A DNA stretch of 64,000 nt from Nonomuraea turkmeniaca (GCF_005889735.1 NZ_VCKY01000018.1:1-64000), one strand, 5' to 3'. Shown: positions 56,290-64,000, numbered from the stretch's first letter. Translations and numbers: made by a program. Notes: generated by a model from the sequence alone, not told the origin.

Positions 56290-57243
56290 GTGCGGGACTT
56301 TGCATGGGGAATAGCGGCGACAGGCGGCATCGCGCGGACGGTGGGAGCGGCCATCGTGGCCGAGCCCGGCATGCGGGTGGCCGCGGTCGGCTCCAGGAAC
56401 CTGGGCCGGGCGCAAACCCTGGCCGCGACGCTGGGCGCGGAGTCGGCCTACGACTCCTACGAGCGGCTGTGCGCCGATCCGGCCGTGGACGCCGTCTATG
56501 TGGCCACTCCGCACGCCCAGCACCTGCAGGTCGCCGAGGCCGCCATCGCCGCAGGTAAAGCCGTGTTGTGCGAGAAGCCGCTGGCCGCCACCGTGGACGA
56601 CGCCGAGAAGATGGTGCGCCTGGCGCGCGAGGCCGGCGTCTTCCTGATGGAGGCGATGTGGATGCGGTTCAACCCCCTCATCCAGAAGATCGCCTCCGAT
56701 GAACGCTTCGGCGAGATCCGCTCCGTGCAGGCCTCCTTCGGCTTCACCCTGCCCTACGACCCCGTGCACCGCCTGTGGGCGCCGGAGCTGGGCGGCGGCG
56801 CACTGCTCGACCTGGGGATCTACCCGTTCGGGCTGGCCCAGCTGCTCCTCGGCATGCCCTCCGGCCTGCGCGTCACCGGCTCTCTGGCCCCGAACGGGGT
56901 GGACGCGGAGGCGGCCGGCGTTTTGCTCTACCCCGGTGGCAGGCACGCTCTCGTGGCGACCTCATTGCTCGGGAATTACCCCAACGGCGCCAGCGTTGTC
57001 GGTACTCGGATGCGGGCGGACATCCAGGCGCCGTTCTGGGCACCGCAGCGGATCCTCCTCACCGGCGCCTCCATGGAGCCGGAAGAGCACGTGCTCGATC
57101 CGGCCGACAACGGGTACGCCGGAGAGCTCCGCGAAGTCCGCGCCGCGACGGCCGAAGGCAGGACCGAGAGCTCGATCATGCCGCTTGACGAATCCCTTGC
57201 CATGATGGGGCTTCTGGCCGACGCTCGCAGGCAACTTACCTAG
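56290..57243 (+). CDS. Gfo/Idh/MocA-family oxidoreductase
   Basis: NAD(P)-dependent sugar or diol dehydrogenase of 317 residues. The Rossmann N-terminus WGIAATGGIARTVGAAI, the EKP motif in AVLCEKPLAATVDDAE, and the C-terminal sheet domain (MEAMWMRFNPLIQKI, LLDLGIYPFGLAQLL) place it with trans-1,2-dihydrobenzene-1,2-diol/xylose dehydrogenase-like members. GTG 56290 is chosen since the Rossmann motif begins a few residues in; the longer reading lies inside the aldo/keto reductase gene. Substrate unknown. Confidence 0.9.
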   Translation: MRDFAWGIAATGGIARTVGAAIVAEPGMRVAAVGSRNLGRAQTLAATLGAESAYDSYERLCADPAVDAVYVATPHAQHLQVAEAAIAAGKAVLCEKPLAATVDDAEKMVRLAREAGVFLMEAMWMRFNPLIQKIASDERFGEIRSVQASFGFTLPYDPVHRLWAPELGGGALLDLGIYPFGLAQLLLGMPSGLRVTGSLAPNGVDAEAAGVLLYPGGRHALVATSLLGNYPNGASVVGTRMRADIQAPFWAPQRILLTGASMEPEEHVLDPADNGYAGELREVRAATAEGRTESSIMPLDESLAMMGLLADARRQLT

Positions 57244-57345
57244 CCGGGCCTTTATAGAGTTGTCATTCCCTTGCCCCATGTATTACCTTATGGGGCATCT
57301 TGTGGCGTGTGTCCGGTTTATCCGGCCATGTCCGACCATCGCACG

Positions 57346-57498
57346 AAACATCACAGGATCGTCCTGTGACCGCTGAATCCGCCTTGCGCGGAACCGGGGA
57401 CCCATGTCCTTTGGGGCGAATCGGCACTTCGGTGCCGTAGGGCAGCTTCCACGCCCGAGCCCGTCAGCTAACCCGGTAAGCGGCATGGAAGCAAGGAG
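57346..57498 (+). ncRNA. c-di-AMP riboswitch (ydaO-yuaA leader)
   Basis: The leader shows the conserved blocks of this class: CGCTGAATCC, GCGGAACCGGGGACCC, TTTGGGGCGAATCGGC, GTAGGGCAGCTTCCACGCC, CGTCAGCTAACCCGGTAAGC and ATGGAAGC. The hairpin TCACAGGA/TCCTGTGA at 57351-57369 precedes the core. In actinobacteria these RNAs sit upstream of secreted cell-wall hydrolases, as here. Binding of c-di-AMP usually turns expression off. Confidence 0.95.
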
Positions 57499-57509
57499 TA
57501 ACCCCCTCG

Positions 57510-58196
57510 ATGGCCAAGCACGATATTTTTGCTGCCAACAAGATCAACCTCGCTCGCGCCGCGCTCGCCTCCACCGTCCTCGCCTCCGCCTTCACCGCCC
57601 ACGTCACGGGCACCGCCGTCGCGGCGACGGACAAGCAGCCGGTCGCCGTAGCCGAGCAGGCCGGCGTCAAGGCGCAGAAGACCACCCACGAGACCAAGGT
57701 CAGCGTCACCGCCGACCAGGTCCTGGCCTTCGCCAAGTCCCAGGTCGGCACCAGTGAGAACGCCGCCGGCGGCGGCACCAAGTACCAGCAGTGGTACGCC
57801 AACTCCCAGCGCGCCGCCGAGACCATCGCCCGCGACGGCGGCAACCGCACCGCCTACCTGAACGCCGCCTGGTGCGCGATGTTCGTCTCCTGGGTCGGCG
57901 AGCAGACCGGCGCCCGCCCGCAGATCGGCTGGGACGCCTGGACCGTCGCCCACGCCAAGTGGTTCAAGGCCAACAGCCGCTTCGGCACCCTCGCCAAGCC
58001 CGGCGCCGTCGTGTTCTTCTCCTGGAGCGGCAGCAAGGACATCAGCGACATCAACCACGTCGGGTTCGTCGTGAAGGACAACCAGAACGGCACCATCTCC
58101 ACCATCGAGGGCAACACCGGCAACGGCAAGGTCGAAGAGCGCACCCGGCCGAAGTCGCAGGTCGTCGGCTACGGCTACCCCGAGTACGCCGCCTGA
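57510..58196 (+). CDS. Secreted CHAP-domain peptidoglycan hydrolase
   Basis: Secreted cell-wall amidase/endopeptidase of 228 residues. A signal peptide (~1-39, LASTVLASAFTAHVTGTAVA) is followed by a short linker and a CHAP domain (~70-228). The catalytic Cys is in NAAWCAMFVSWVGEQ, the His in DINHVGFVVKD, and the polar partner in STIEGNTG. ATG 57510 lies 11 bases after AAGGAG. It is controlled by the c-di-AMP riboswitch immediately upstream, linking wall remodelling to c-di-AMP, as for resuscitation or spore-germination hydrolases. Confidence 0.94.
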   Translation: MAKHDIFAANKINLARAALASTVLASAFTAHVTGTAVAATDKQPVAVAEQAGVKAQKTTHETKVSVTADQVLAFAKSQVGTSENAAGGGTKYQQWYANSQRAAETIARDGGNRTAYLNAAWCAMFVSWVGEQTGARPQIGWDAWTVAHAKWFKANSRFGTLAKPGAVVFFSWSGSKDISDINHVGFVVKDNQNGTISTIEGNTGNGKVEERTRPKSQVVGYGYPEYAA

Positions 58197-58214
58197 CCCT
58201 CCGTACCTCCGCAC

Positions 58215-58245
58215 GAGCGCGTGTCCCATCGCGGGACGCGCGCTC
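58215..58245 (+). terminator. Strong 13-bp hairpin after the CHAP gene
   Basis: GAGCGCGTGTCCC (58215-58227) pairs with GGGACGCGCGCTC (58233-58245), with one G-T pair and a 5-base loop, 19 bp after the stop. It is followed by GC-rich sequence and no T run, which is common for actinobacterial terminators. Confidence 0.75.
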
Positions 58246-58312
58246 GCCGCGTTCCCCAGGGCCTCAGAGCCCGCGTCCATGAGCGCCCGGCAGCGCCGCC
58301 GTCCCTTCGGGG

Positions 58313-59131
58313 TCACTCCGCGAAGAAACGGGCCAGAGCGGCGGCGACCGCGGCCGGGTCGTACTCCATCGGGATGTGGCCGGCGCGCGGGATGCGGACC
58401 AGGGTGGTGTTCGGCATCTCGGCGGCGAAACGCTCGGCGTACCGGACCTCCTGGAACGTGTCGTCCTCGCCCCACACCAACAGTTTCGGCGTCCCGTCGG
58501 CCCTCAGCGCGGGCACCAGATCCAGCGTGTAACGTCCGTCCGCGGCGCCGGCCAGCGCCATCCACGACCGGCGCACCCGGGCGTCGTTCCACGGGTCCAG
58601 GTACTCGGCGAGCTCGGCCTCCGCCGCGGGACGGGCCAGCGCGGCCGTGATGGCCGTACGACGGGCGGCCAGCAGCTCCTCCGCGGTCACCGCGGCCACC
58701 ACCTCCGGGTCGCGGAAGCGAGCCACGCCCGGCACCGGCCATGAGTCGTACGTGACCGAGTTGACCAGCGCCAGCCGCCGCACCTTCACCTCGCCCGCGG
58801 CCAGCAGGTGCTGCGCCACCGCGCCCCCGATGTCGTGCCCCGCCACGGCCAGCGGCTCCCCGGCGCCCACCGCCGCCGCGAACCGGGCGACCCACCCGGC
58901 CAGCGCCGGAACCGCCGCCGTGGCCATCGTCAGCTCCCCTTCGGAGCGGCCCAACCCCGGCAGATCCACGGCGACGGGACGCAACCCCGCCGCCGCCAGC
59001 TCGCCGAGCACCGGCTCCCAGACCCGGCTCCAGTACGTCCCGTGCAGCAGCAACACCACGGGACCGCGCTCGCCCGCCGTCAGATAGCTGGCCCGCCGCC
59101 CCTCGACCTCGATCGTCATTCGCTCAGACAT
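58313..59131 (-). CDS. Alpha/beta hydrolase with Asp nucleophile (dehalogenase/epoxide hydrolase-like)
   Basis: Alpha/beta hydrolase of 272 residues. The oxyanion region is LLLHGTYWSRVWEPVL. The nucleophile elbow is GHDIGG, with Asp instead of Ser, as in haloalkane dehalogenases, fluoroacetate dehalogenases and epoxide hydrolases. The acid is in LLVWGEDDTF and the His in RAGHIPMEYDP. It is divergent from a LysR regulator gene 58 bp away, so it is probably induced by the compound it degrades. Substrate class between halide and epoxide is not resolved. Confidence 0.87.
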   Translation of the reverse strand: MSERMTIEVEGRRASYLTAGERGPVVLLLHGTYWSRVWEPVLGELAAAGLRPVAVDLPGLGRSEGELTMATAAVPALAGWVARFAAAVGAGEPLAVAGHDIGGAVAQHLLAAGEVKVRRLALVNSVTYDSWPVPGVARFRDPEVVAAVTAEELLAARRTAITAALARPAAEAELAEYLDPWNDARVRRSWMALAGAADGRYTLDLVPALRADGTPKLLVWGEDDTFQEVRYAERFAAEMPNTTLVRIPRAGHIPMEYDPAAVAAALARFFAE

Positions 59132-59189
59132 GGCATAACCATCGTGTTCTGATCAACCCCAGGTCAAATATCAATTAGGGTATGCCGGT

Positions 59190-60053
59190 ATGACATTGGC
59201 GCAGCTCCGCGTGCTGCTCGCGGTCGCCGAGCATGGCGGCTTCACCGCCGCCGCCGACCACACCGGCATGTCCCAGCCCGCCGTCAGCCGCGCCATCGCC
59301 ACACTGGAACGCGAGCTCGGCGCGGCCCTGTTCGTCCGCCACCACGACGGCATCGCCCTCACCGAGGCCGGCCGCCGCGCGGTCGACCGGGCCCGCGAGA
59401 CGCTGCGCCACTTCGACCTCATCCGCGCCGACGTGGCGGCCGCCGCCGGGGAGATCACCGGCGAGCTGCGCCTGGCCAGTCTCCCCAGCGCCACCGGGAC
59501 GCTCATCGCGCGGCTGCTGCGCGCGTTCACCGACCGGTACCCGCAGGTACGCGTGCGGTTGTTCGAGGGCGTGGACGACGACATCCGGGCCTGGCTGCAC
59601 CGGGGCGCCGCCGAGGTCGGCGTCGTCACCCTGCCCGCCCCCGGCCTGGACACCGTCCCGCTCAGCACCCACGACATGGTGGCCGCGCTGCCCGCCGGCC
59701 ACCCGCTGGCCGATCAGCCGGTCGTGCACGTCGCCGACTTCGCCGACCGGCCCTTCATCCTGACCACCGCCGGCTGCCGTCCCCTGATCATGGCCGCGGC
59801 GCGGGAGTCGCAGGTGCGGCTCGACATCGCCTTCGAGGCCGGCGGGCCGGCCGCCATCCTGGAGATGGTGGCCGCGGGGCTCGGGGTCAGCATCGTTCCC
59901 ACGCTGGGCCTGCCCGCCGACCTCGGCGCCGTCGTCACCCGGCCGCTGGAGCCGAGAACGACCCGCTCGCTCGCGCTCGCCGTGCCGTCGCTGACCGACT
60001 GCTCCCCTGCGGCCCGCGCGTTCGTCGACCAGCTGGCCGCCTTTACATCGTAG
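59190..60053 (+). CDS. LysR-family transcriptional regulator
   Basis: LysR regulator of 287 residues with a canonical HTH (LLAVAEHGGFTAAADHTGMS, QPAVSRAIATLERELG) and a periplasmic-binding-like effector domain (ITGELRLASLPSATG to EMVAAGLGVSIVPTLGL). ATG 59190 follows an AGGG. It is divergent from the Asp-nucleophile hydrolase gene, the probable target. The direct repeat GGTATGCC-GGTATGAC at its own start overlaps the expected operator. Confidence 0.92.
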   Translation: MTLAQLRVLLAVAEHGGFTAAADHTGMSQPAVSRAIATLERELGAALFVRHHDGIALTEAGRRAVDRARETLRHFDLIRADVAAAAGEITGELRLASLPSATGTLIARLLRAFTDRYPQVRVRLFEGVDDDIRAWLHRGAAEVGVVTLPAPGLDTVPLSTHDMVAALPAGHPLADQPVVHVADFADRPFILTTAGCRPLIMAAARESQVRLDIAFEAGGPAAILEMVAAGLGVSIVPTLGLPADLGAVVTRPLEPRTTRSLALAVPSLTDCSPAARAFVDQLAAFTS

Positions 60054-60133
60054 ATTTATTGACGGAGTGGCAGTCCGAGACCGGACTCCAGTACGTTCTT
60101 GACGCCATCCCCGCCCGGCTGTTCCCGAAAGCG

Positions 60134-60160
60134 TGTCGATTCGCTCCAGGGCCGTTCGAC
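60134..60160 (+). promoter_or_regulatory. Candidate ECF42-type promoter
   Basis: TGTCGA (60134-60139) is followed after 17 bp by CGAC (60157-60160), about 40 bp before the YCII gene start. ECF42 sigma factors are known to recognise TGTCGA-type -35 elements upstream of their own DGPF-gene operons. Autoregulation is inferred from this match and the gene order. Confidence 0.6.
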
Positions 60161-60200
60161 GCGTTGGTGAGACGCCGCAAACGCGTGAAGGAGAGCACCG

Positions 60201-60641
60201 ATGAAGTTCATGATCGTAGGCAAGGCCAGTGCGGAGACTGAGGCCGGGGTGCTGCCCAGCCAGGAGCTCGTCGACAACATGCATGCCTACAACGAGTCGC
60301 TGGCCAAGGCCGGCGTGCTGCTGGCCGCCGAGGGGCTCTACCCGAGCTCGCAGGGCGTCCAGATCGCCTACAGCGGCGGCAAGGCCAGCGTGATCGACGG
60401 GCCGTTCGCCGAGGCCAAGGAGCTCATCGCCGGATTCTGGCTGATCCAGGTGAAGTCCAGGGAAGAGGCCATCGAGTGGGCGCTGCGCCTCCCGGTGCCG
60501 CCTGGACACGACGGGATCGGGCTGGATGTGTGGCGGGTGTTCGACGCCTCGGACGTACCGGACGACGCGATGCCCGCGGAGGAGCGCGAGCGCGAGGAGG
60601 CTCTGCGCGAACGCCTCGGCGTCGACGAGCCCGGCGACTGA
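60201..60641 (+). CDS. YCII/DGPF-domain protein
   Basis: Protein of 146 residues with the YCII-like fold. The family motif appears as VIDGPFAEAKELIAGFWLIQV, with conserved His in PSQELVDNMHAYNESL. ATG 60201 follows GAAGGAGA. DGPF proteins are encoded next to ECF42 sigma factors, as here with the gene starting 149 bp downstream. Their biochemical activity is not established; they may modulate the sigma factor. The acidic C-terminus is longer than in minimal family members. Confidence 0.92.
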   Translation: MKFMIVGKASAETEAGVLPSQELVDNMHAYNESLAKAGVLLAAEGLYPSSQGVQIAYSGGKASVIDGPFAEAKELIAGFWLIQVKSREEAIEWALRLPVPPGHDGIGLDVWRVFDASDVPDDAMPAEEREREEALRERLGVDEPGD

Positions 60642-60789
60642 CGCGGACGGGGGGCGCCGGTGCCGCCCGATCGATCAGCTTCCGCCCGAGCCCGGCACGA
60701 CGGTCCCGGTGATGTCGCCGCCGGCCCGACGGTGGACGAGCGACAGCGAGTTGCGAGGCGACGTGCGGCCCTGGTCTTATGGGCCCGTG

Positions 60790-62049
60790 ATGGCTTCCGA
60801 CACGCACCGCACGATCGAGGCGGTATGGCGGATCGAGGCGGCCCGGCTGATCGCCGGCCTCGCCCGGCTGGTACGCGACGTCGGACTGGCCGAGGAGCTG
60901 GCACAGGACGCGCTGGTCGCCGCCCTGGAGCAGTGGCCCGAGTCCGGGGTGCCGCGCAACCCCGGCGCCTGGCTGATGACCGTCTCCAAACGCCGTGCCA
61001 TCGACCTGATCCGCAGGAACGAACGCCTCGAGCGCAACCTGGTCGAGCTCGGGCACCGGCTGGAGCACGAGGAGGAGCCCCCCGAGGTCGACGAGATCGA
61101 GGACGACCTCCTGCGCCTGGTCTTCACCGCCTGCCATCCCGCGTTGTCGACGGAGGCGCGGGTGGCGCTGACGCTGCGGGTCCTCGGCGGCCTGACCACC
61201 GAGGAGATCGCCCGCGCGTTCCTGGTCCCGGAGTCCACGGTCGCGCAGCGCATCGTCCGCGCCAAGCGCACCCTGGCCGACAAGCAGATCCCCTTCGAGG
61301 TCCCCCAGGGCGCCGAGCTGGCCGGCCGCCTGGCCGCCGTCCTCGAGGTCATCTATCTCATCTTCAACGAGGGCTACTCGGCCACGGCCGGCGACGACTG
61401 GATGCGCCCGGGCCTGTGCGAGGACGCCCTGCGCCTGGGCCGGGTCCTGGCCGGCCTGATGCCCAAGGAACCGGAGGTCCACGGGCTCGTGGCGCTGATG
61501 GAGTTCCACGCGTCGCGTTCGGCGGCCCGCGTGGGGCCTTCCGGAGAGCCGATCCTCCTGCTCGACCAGAACCGCGCCCGCTGGGACCGGCTCCTCATCG
61601 GCCGCGGCCTGGCCGGCCTGGATCGCGTGGAAGAGCTCGGCGGCGCCCACGGCCCCTACGCGCTCCAGGCCGCCATCGCCGCCTGCCACGCCCGCGCGCT
61701 CACCCCTGAGGACACCGACTGGGTACGCATCGCCGGCCTCTACGAGGAGCTGGCCAAGCTGTCGCGCTCCCCCGTCGTCGAGCTCAACCGGGCGGTGGCG
61801 CTGTCCATGGCGTACGGCCCGGCGGTCGGGCTCGACCTCCTGGACCAGATCATGGACGAGCCGTCGCTGAAGGGCTACCACCTCCTGCCGAGCGTCCGCG
61901 GCGACTTCCTGTTCAAGCTGGGACGACGGGAGGAGGCGCGGGCCGAGTTCGAGCGGGCGGCGGGCATGACCCGCAACGCCCGCGAGCGCACGCTGCTGGA
62001 GGAACGCGCCGCCGCCCGCCGCGGCGACACCGCTCCCCCGCAACCCTGA
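60790..62049 (+). CDS. ECF42-group sigma factor with C-terminal extension
   Basis: Extracytoplasmic-function sigma factor of 419 residues. Sigma region 2 (LAEELAQDALVAALEQWPES, GAWLMTVSKRRAIDLIRRNE) and region 4 (LRVLGGLTTEEIARAFLVPE, STVAQRIVRAKRTLAD) cover ~1-185. A ~230-residue C-terminal extension (IYLIFNEGYSATAGDDW, LLDQNRARWDRLLIGRGLAG, TPR-like end) is the hallmark of group ECF42. ATG 60790 is preferred to GTG 60787. No anti-sigma factor gene is present; the extension is thought to control activity. Confidence 0.94.
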   Translation: MASDTHRTIEAVWRIEAARLIAGLARLVRDVGLAEELAQDALVAALEQWPESGVPRNPGAWLMTVSKRRAIDLIRRNERLERNLVELGHRLEHEEEPPEVDEIEDDLLRLVFTACHPALSTEARVALTLRVLGGLTTEEIARAFLVPESTVAQRIVRAKRTLADKQIPFEVPQGAELAGRLAAVLEVIYLIFNEGYSATAGDDWMRPGLCEDALRLGRVLAGLMPKEPEVHGLVALMEFHASRSAARVGPSGEPILLLDQNRARWDRLLIGRGLAGLDRVEELGGAHGPYALQAAIAACHARALTPEDTDWVRIAGLYEELAKLSRSPVVELNRAVALSMAYGPAVGLDLLDQIMDEPSLKGYHLLPSVRGDFLFKLGRREEARAEFERAAGMTRNARERTLLEERAAARRGDTAPPQP

Positions 62050-62080
62050 GAGCGCACCGGCGAGCAGCGCGCCGGCGGTC

Positions 62081-62350
62081 TCATGATCCCAGCAAGGCGC
62101 CGCGATTCACGGTGTCAAGAGCCGGTGTCGGAGCGCCGAACACCGCGGCCATGAAAGCACCATAGGAATTCCACGGCACCAGCGGCGTGCCGATGTCAGG
62201 TTGCCATGACATACATGGCGCAACCTCTCCACCGGCGGCCACCAGACGCGCGGGCCAAAGGCCGTTGTTCTGCCCATCCCATCCACCGAAGCCTTGCCCG
62301 CAGGGGGTCCCGTAGCGGATCATCTCACCGGTGTCTCCGCGAAATGGCAT
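62081..62350 (-). CDS. Hypothetical protein, possible gene remnant
   Basis: Open frame of 89 residues with protein-like composition (YGTPCGQGFGGWDGQNNGLW, EVAPCMSWQPDIGTPLVPW) and G/C-favoured third positions. The ATG at 62350 has no clear ribosome binding site. I do not recognise a domain. It may be a short real gene or the end of a decayed one. Confidence 0.35.
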   Translation of the reverse strand: MPFRGDTGEMIRYGTPCGQGFGGWDGQNNGLWPARLVAAGGEVAPCMSWQPDIGTPLVPWNSYGAFMAAVFGAPTPALDTVNRGALLGS

Positions 62351-62769
62351 GACTCATGCCGTTGACAGACAATCGACGGACGAAGATGGTCAAGGGGCCA
62401 TTCTGCTCGCATTGAGCGGCAACGCAGGCGGCGATGAGTGCCGTGACTTCTCATGGAGCGGAGTCCCGGGATCGGGCCGATCCACGACCGTGGCCGCCTT
62501 CATGGCCCCGAGGAGCTGGCTACTCGCCGTGGCGGCCGAGGGCGTCAGCGCGGCCGTGGCCCGCACCGTGCCGCCCAGCCCATCGACGAGCCGTACCCCG
62601 GCGGCCAGAGCTAGCGCAGGTGCTGACGACCTGGCCACGAGGCGGGACGGCGCCCGGATCCCGGCCCGGCGGTCCTGACCGTGCCCGGCAACCCGGGAGG
62701 GTGACTGCTGGAAAGCGTGGTTGTACGGGCGGGATGCCCAGGATGCGACACAAAAGATGTCTCTTGTGG
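62351..62769. other. Gene-poor stretch upstream of the CebR boxes
   Basis: No convincing gene. A minus-strand frame at 62390-62638 (82 residues, VDGLGGTVRATAALTPSAAT) has strongly G/C-biased third positions but no start signal or recognisable domain, so it may be a gene fragment. Competing frames on the plus strand are Arg/Pro-rich shadows. Confidence 0.4.
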
Positions 62770-62783
62770 TGGGAGCGCTCCCA
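62770..62783. promoter_or_regulatory. CebR-type operator, distal copy
   Basis: TGGGAGCGCTCCCA is a perfect 14-bp palindrome identical to the Streptomyces CebR box, bound by the LacI-family cellulose-utilisation repressor and released by cellobiose. It lies 202 bp upstream of the binding-protein gene. Confidence 0.9.
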
Positions 62784-62899
62784 ATCCGCTCTTTGCGTGG
62801 TTTGTCCCTAAAAATCCGGCTTGATCATTCCAAAACGCACCATTGGTAACGGTTGCGTTTCGGCGGATTGACGTGCAGGCCACGTAAGTGCACCCTTTG

Positions 62900-62913
62900 T
62901 GGGAGCGCTCCCA
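62900..62913. promoter_or_regulatory. CebR-type operator, proximal copy
   Basis: A second exact TGGGAGCGCTCCCA, 130 bp (centre to centre) from the first and 72 bp before the binding-protein start. Two perfect boxes suggest tight repression, perhaps by looping. The repressor gene is not in the window. Confidence 0.92.
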
Positions 62914-62984
62914 AAGACTCCCACCGCGGCGGAGCGTGCGCCGCGGTGCACTCCCCCAACATTCACCCGAGAAGGGGTCCACCC

Positions 62985-64000
62985 ATGATGATCAGCAAGC
63001 GCCGCGGCAGTCTGACCGCGGCCTCGGTCCTCGCCGCAGCGGCGCTGACCGTCGCGTCCTGCGGCTCCGGCAGCACGCCGGAAGCCAGCGCGCCGGCATC
63101 CTCGGCGGCGGCGGAACCGATCACGATCCGTGTGCAGACCTTCGGCGGCGGCTCGAACTTCGGCTACGAGAAGGCCGTCGCCAAGTGGAACGCCGAGCAC
63201 AAGGACATCCAGATCAAGCACGAGAACCTCACCGACCAGTTCGAGCAGCAGTACTGGCCGCAGATGATCCAGTGGCTGCAGGCCGGCAACGGCGCGGGCG
63301 ACGTGGTCGGCATCGACGAGGGCGGCATGGGCCTGGCCAAGGCGCACCCCGAGTGGTGGGCCGACCTGAAGGAGTACGGCCTGGAGTCCCGCAAGGCCGA
63401 CTTCCCCGCCTGGAAGTGGGAGACCGGCGTCACCGCCGACGGCAAGGTCTTCGGCCTCGGCACCGACATCGGCGGCATGAGCATCTGCTACCGCTCGGAC
63501 CTGTTCAAGAAGGCCGGTCTGCCGACGGAGCGGGACAAGGTCAGCGCCCTGTGGCCGACCTGGGACGAGTTCATGAAGGTCGGCCAGCAGTTCCAATCGA
63601 AGGTCAAGGACACCAAGTGGGCTGACGGCACCAACACGCTGTACCAGGTGGTCCTGTACCAGGAGGCGGCCAAGAACGGCAACGTCGCCTACTTCGACGC
63701 GCAGAACACCCTCATCGTCGACAAGAACCCGGCGGTGAAGACGGCGTTCGACTTCGCCCAGAAGATGACCCAGCAGGGCCTGACCGCCAAGCTGCGCAAC
63801 TTCACCGACGAGTGGGCGGCGGGCACCCAGAAGGGCGCGTTCGCCACGCTCGGTTGCCCGTCCTGGATGCTCGGCGTGGTCAGCGGCAACGCCGGCGATG
63901 GCGGCGCGGGCAAGTGGGACGTCGCCTCCGTGCCGGGCGGCGGCGGCAACTGGGGCGGCTCGTGGGTGGCCGTTCCCAAGCAGACCAAGCACCCGAAGGA
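62985..64000 (+). CDS. Sugar ABC-importer binding lipoprotein, CebE-like (3' end beyond window)
   Basis: Extracellular solute-binding lipoprotein; 338 codons are visible and the frame stays open to the edge. The signal peptide ends in a lipobox-like LTVASC, with Cys near residue 26, followed by a Ser/Ala linker. The mature part (ITIRVQTFGGGSNFGYEKAV, GDVVGIDEGGMGLAKAHPEW, FGLGTDIGGMSICYRSDLF) is like cellobiose/cellotriose-binding CebE and related family 1 binding proteins. ATG 62985 follows AAGGGG. Two CebR boxes upstream point to cello-oligosaccharides. Permease genes should follow; MsiK would supply ATPase. Confidence 0.87.
   Translation, partial: MMISKRRGSLTAASVLAAAALTVASCGSGSTPEASAPASSAAAEPITIRVQTFGGGSNFGYEKAVAKWNAEHKDIQIKHENLTDQFEQQYWPQMIQWLQAGNGAGDVVGIDEGGMGLAKAHPEWWADLKEYGLESRKADFPAWKWETGVTADGKVFGLGTDIGGMSICYRSDLFKKAGLPTERDKVSALWPTWDEFMKVGQQFQSKVKDTKWADGTNTLYQVVLYQEAAKNGNVAYFDAQNTLIVDKNPAVKTAFDFAQKMTQQGLTAKLRNFTDEWAAGTQKGAFATLGCPSWMLGVVSGNAGDGGAGKWDVASVPGGGGNWGGSWVAVPKQTKHPK

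Noticed and set aside
62331..62678. 115-residue plus-strand frame
   Set aside because: Composition is Ser/Ala/Arg-rich shadow type, no ribosome binding site, and it competes with a better minus-strand frame.

Overview
The window comes from a GC-rich actinobacterium. Codon use is strongly G/C at third positions, GTG and TTG starts are common, and many genes overlap by 4 bp. A shared sugar-import ATPase (MsiK type), CebR-type boxes, an actinobacterial c-di-AMP riboswitch, an ECF42/DGPF pair and a Methyltransf_19 protein point to a Streptosporangiaceae-like or Streptomyces-like soil organism. The exact genus is inference.

Layout. 1-5.3 kb: an Entner-Doudoroff cluster (zwf, edd, glk, eda). 5.3-11.8 kb: aerobic CO dehydrogenase coxMSL with an XdhC/CoxF-like maturation gene, flanked by LysR and IclR regulators; CoxL carries the form I active-site loop. 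12-15.2 kb: a divergent P450-like protein and a membrane Ser/Thr kinase. 15.2-17.7 kb: a sugar-acid operon (KDG kinase, second KDPG-type aldolase, 2-hydroxyacid dehydrogenase). 17.8-24 kb: an MFS transporter, an alpha-glucosidase/LacI/PfkB operon and the lone ATPase msiK. 24-31.3 kb: a mixed accessory stretch with a peptidase-S51-like/CysRS-tail fusion, a Nudix-like protein, an acyltransferase, a TnpB-type insertion, and a CDF metal exporter with an ArsR sensor. 31.3-33.9 kb: a 5'-truncated CYP102 (P450-reductase fusion). 34-42.8 kb: a maltodextrin system (beta-helix protein, GH13 amylase, malEFG, alpha-glucosidase). 42.8-48.7 kb: an orphan histidine kinase, a methyltransferase, DctA and its two-component system. 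48.7-55.4 kb: a nonulosonic acid (sialic acid/Kdn-like) glycopolymer cluster with a three-domain NeuA-HAD-NeuB fusion and polysialyltransferase-like enzymes. 55.4-62 kb: oxidoreductases, a c-di-AMP riboswitch with a CHAP hydrolase, an alpha/beta hydrolase with LysR, and a YCII/ECF42 pair. 62.7-64 kb: two perfect CebR-type boxes and the start of a cellobiose-type ABC operon.

How the genes fit together. Maltodextrins enter by MalEFG and cello-oligosaccharides probably by the CebE-type binding protein at the right edge. Neither group has its own ATPase in view, so the lone MsiK is the likely energiser. GH13 enzymes release glucose, Glk phosphorylates it, and Zwf-Edd-Eda take it through the Entner-Doudoroff route. 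CO oxidation gives supplementary electrons. The most unusual loci are the nonulosonate cluster, the S51/CysRS-tail fusion, the TnpB-like protein without its zinc-finger cysteines, and a small palindromic repeat found inside three coding regions.
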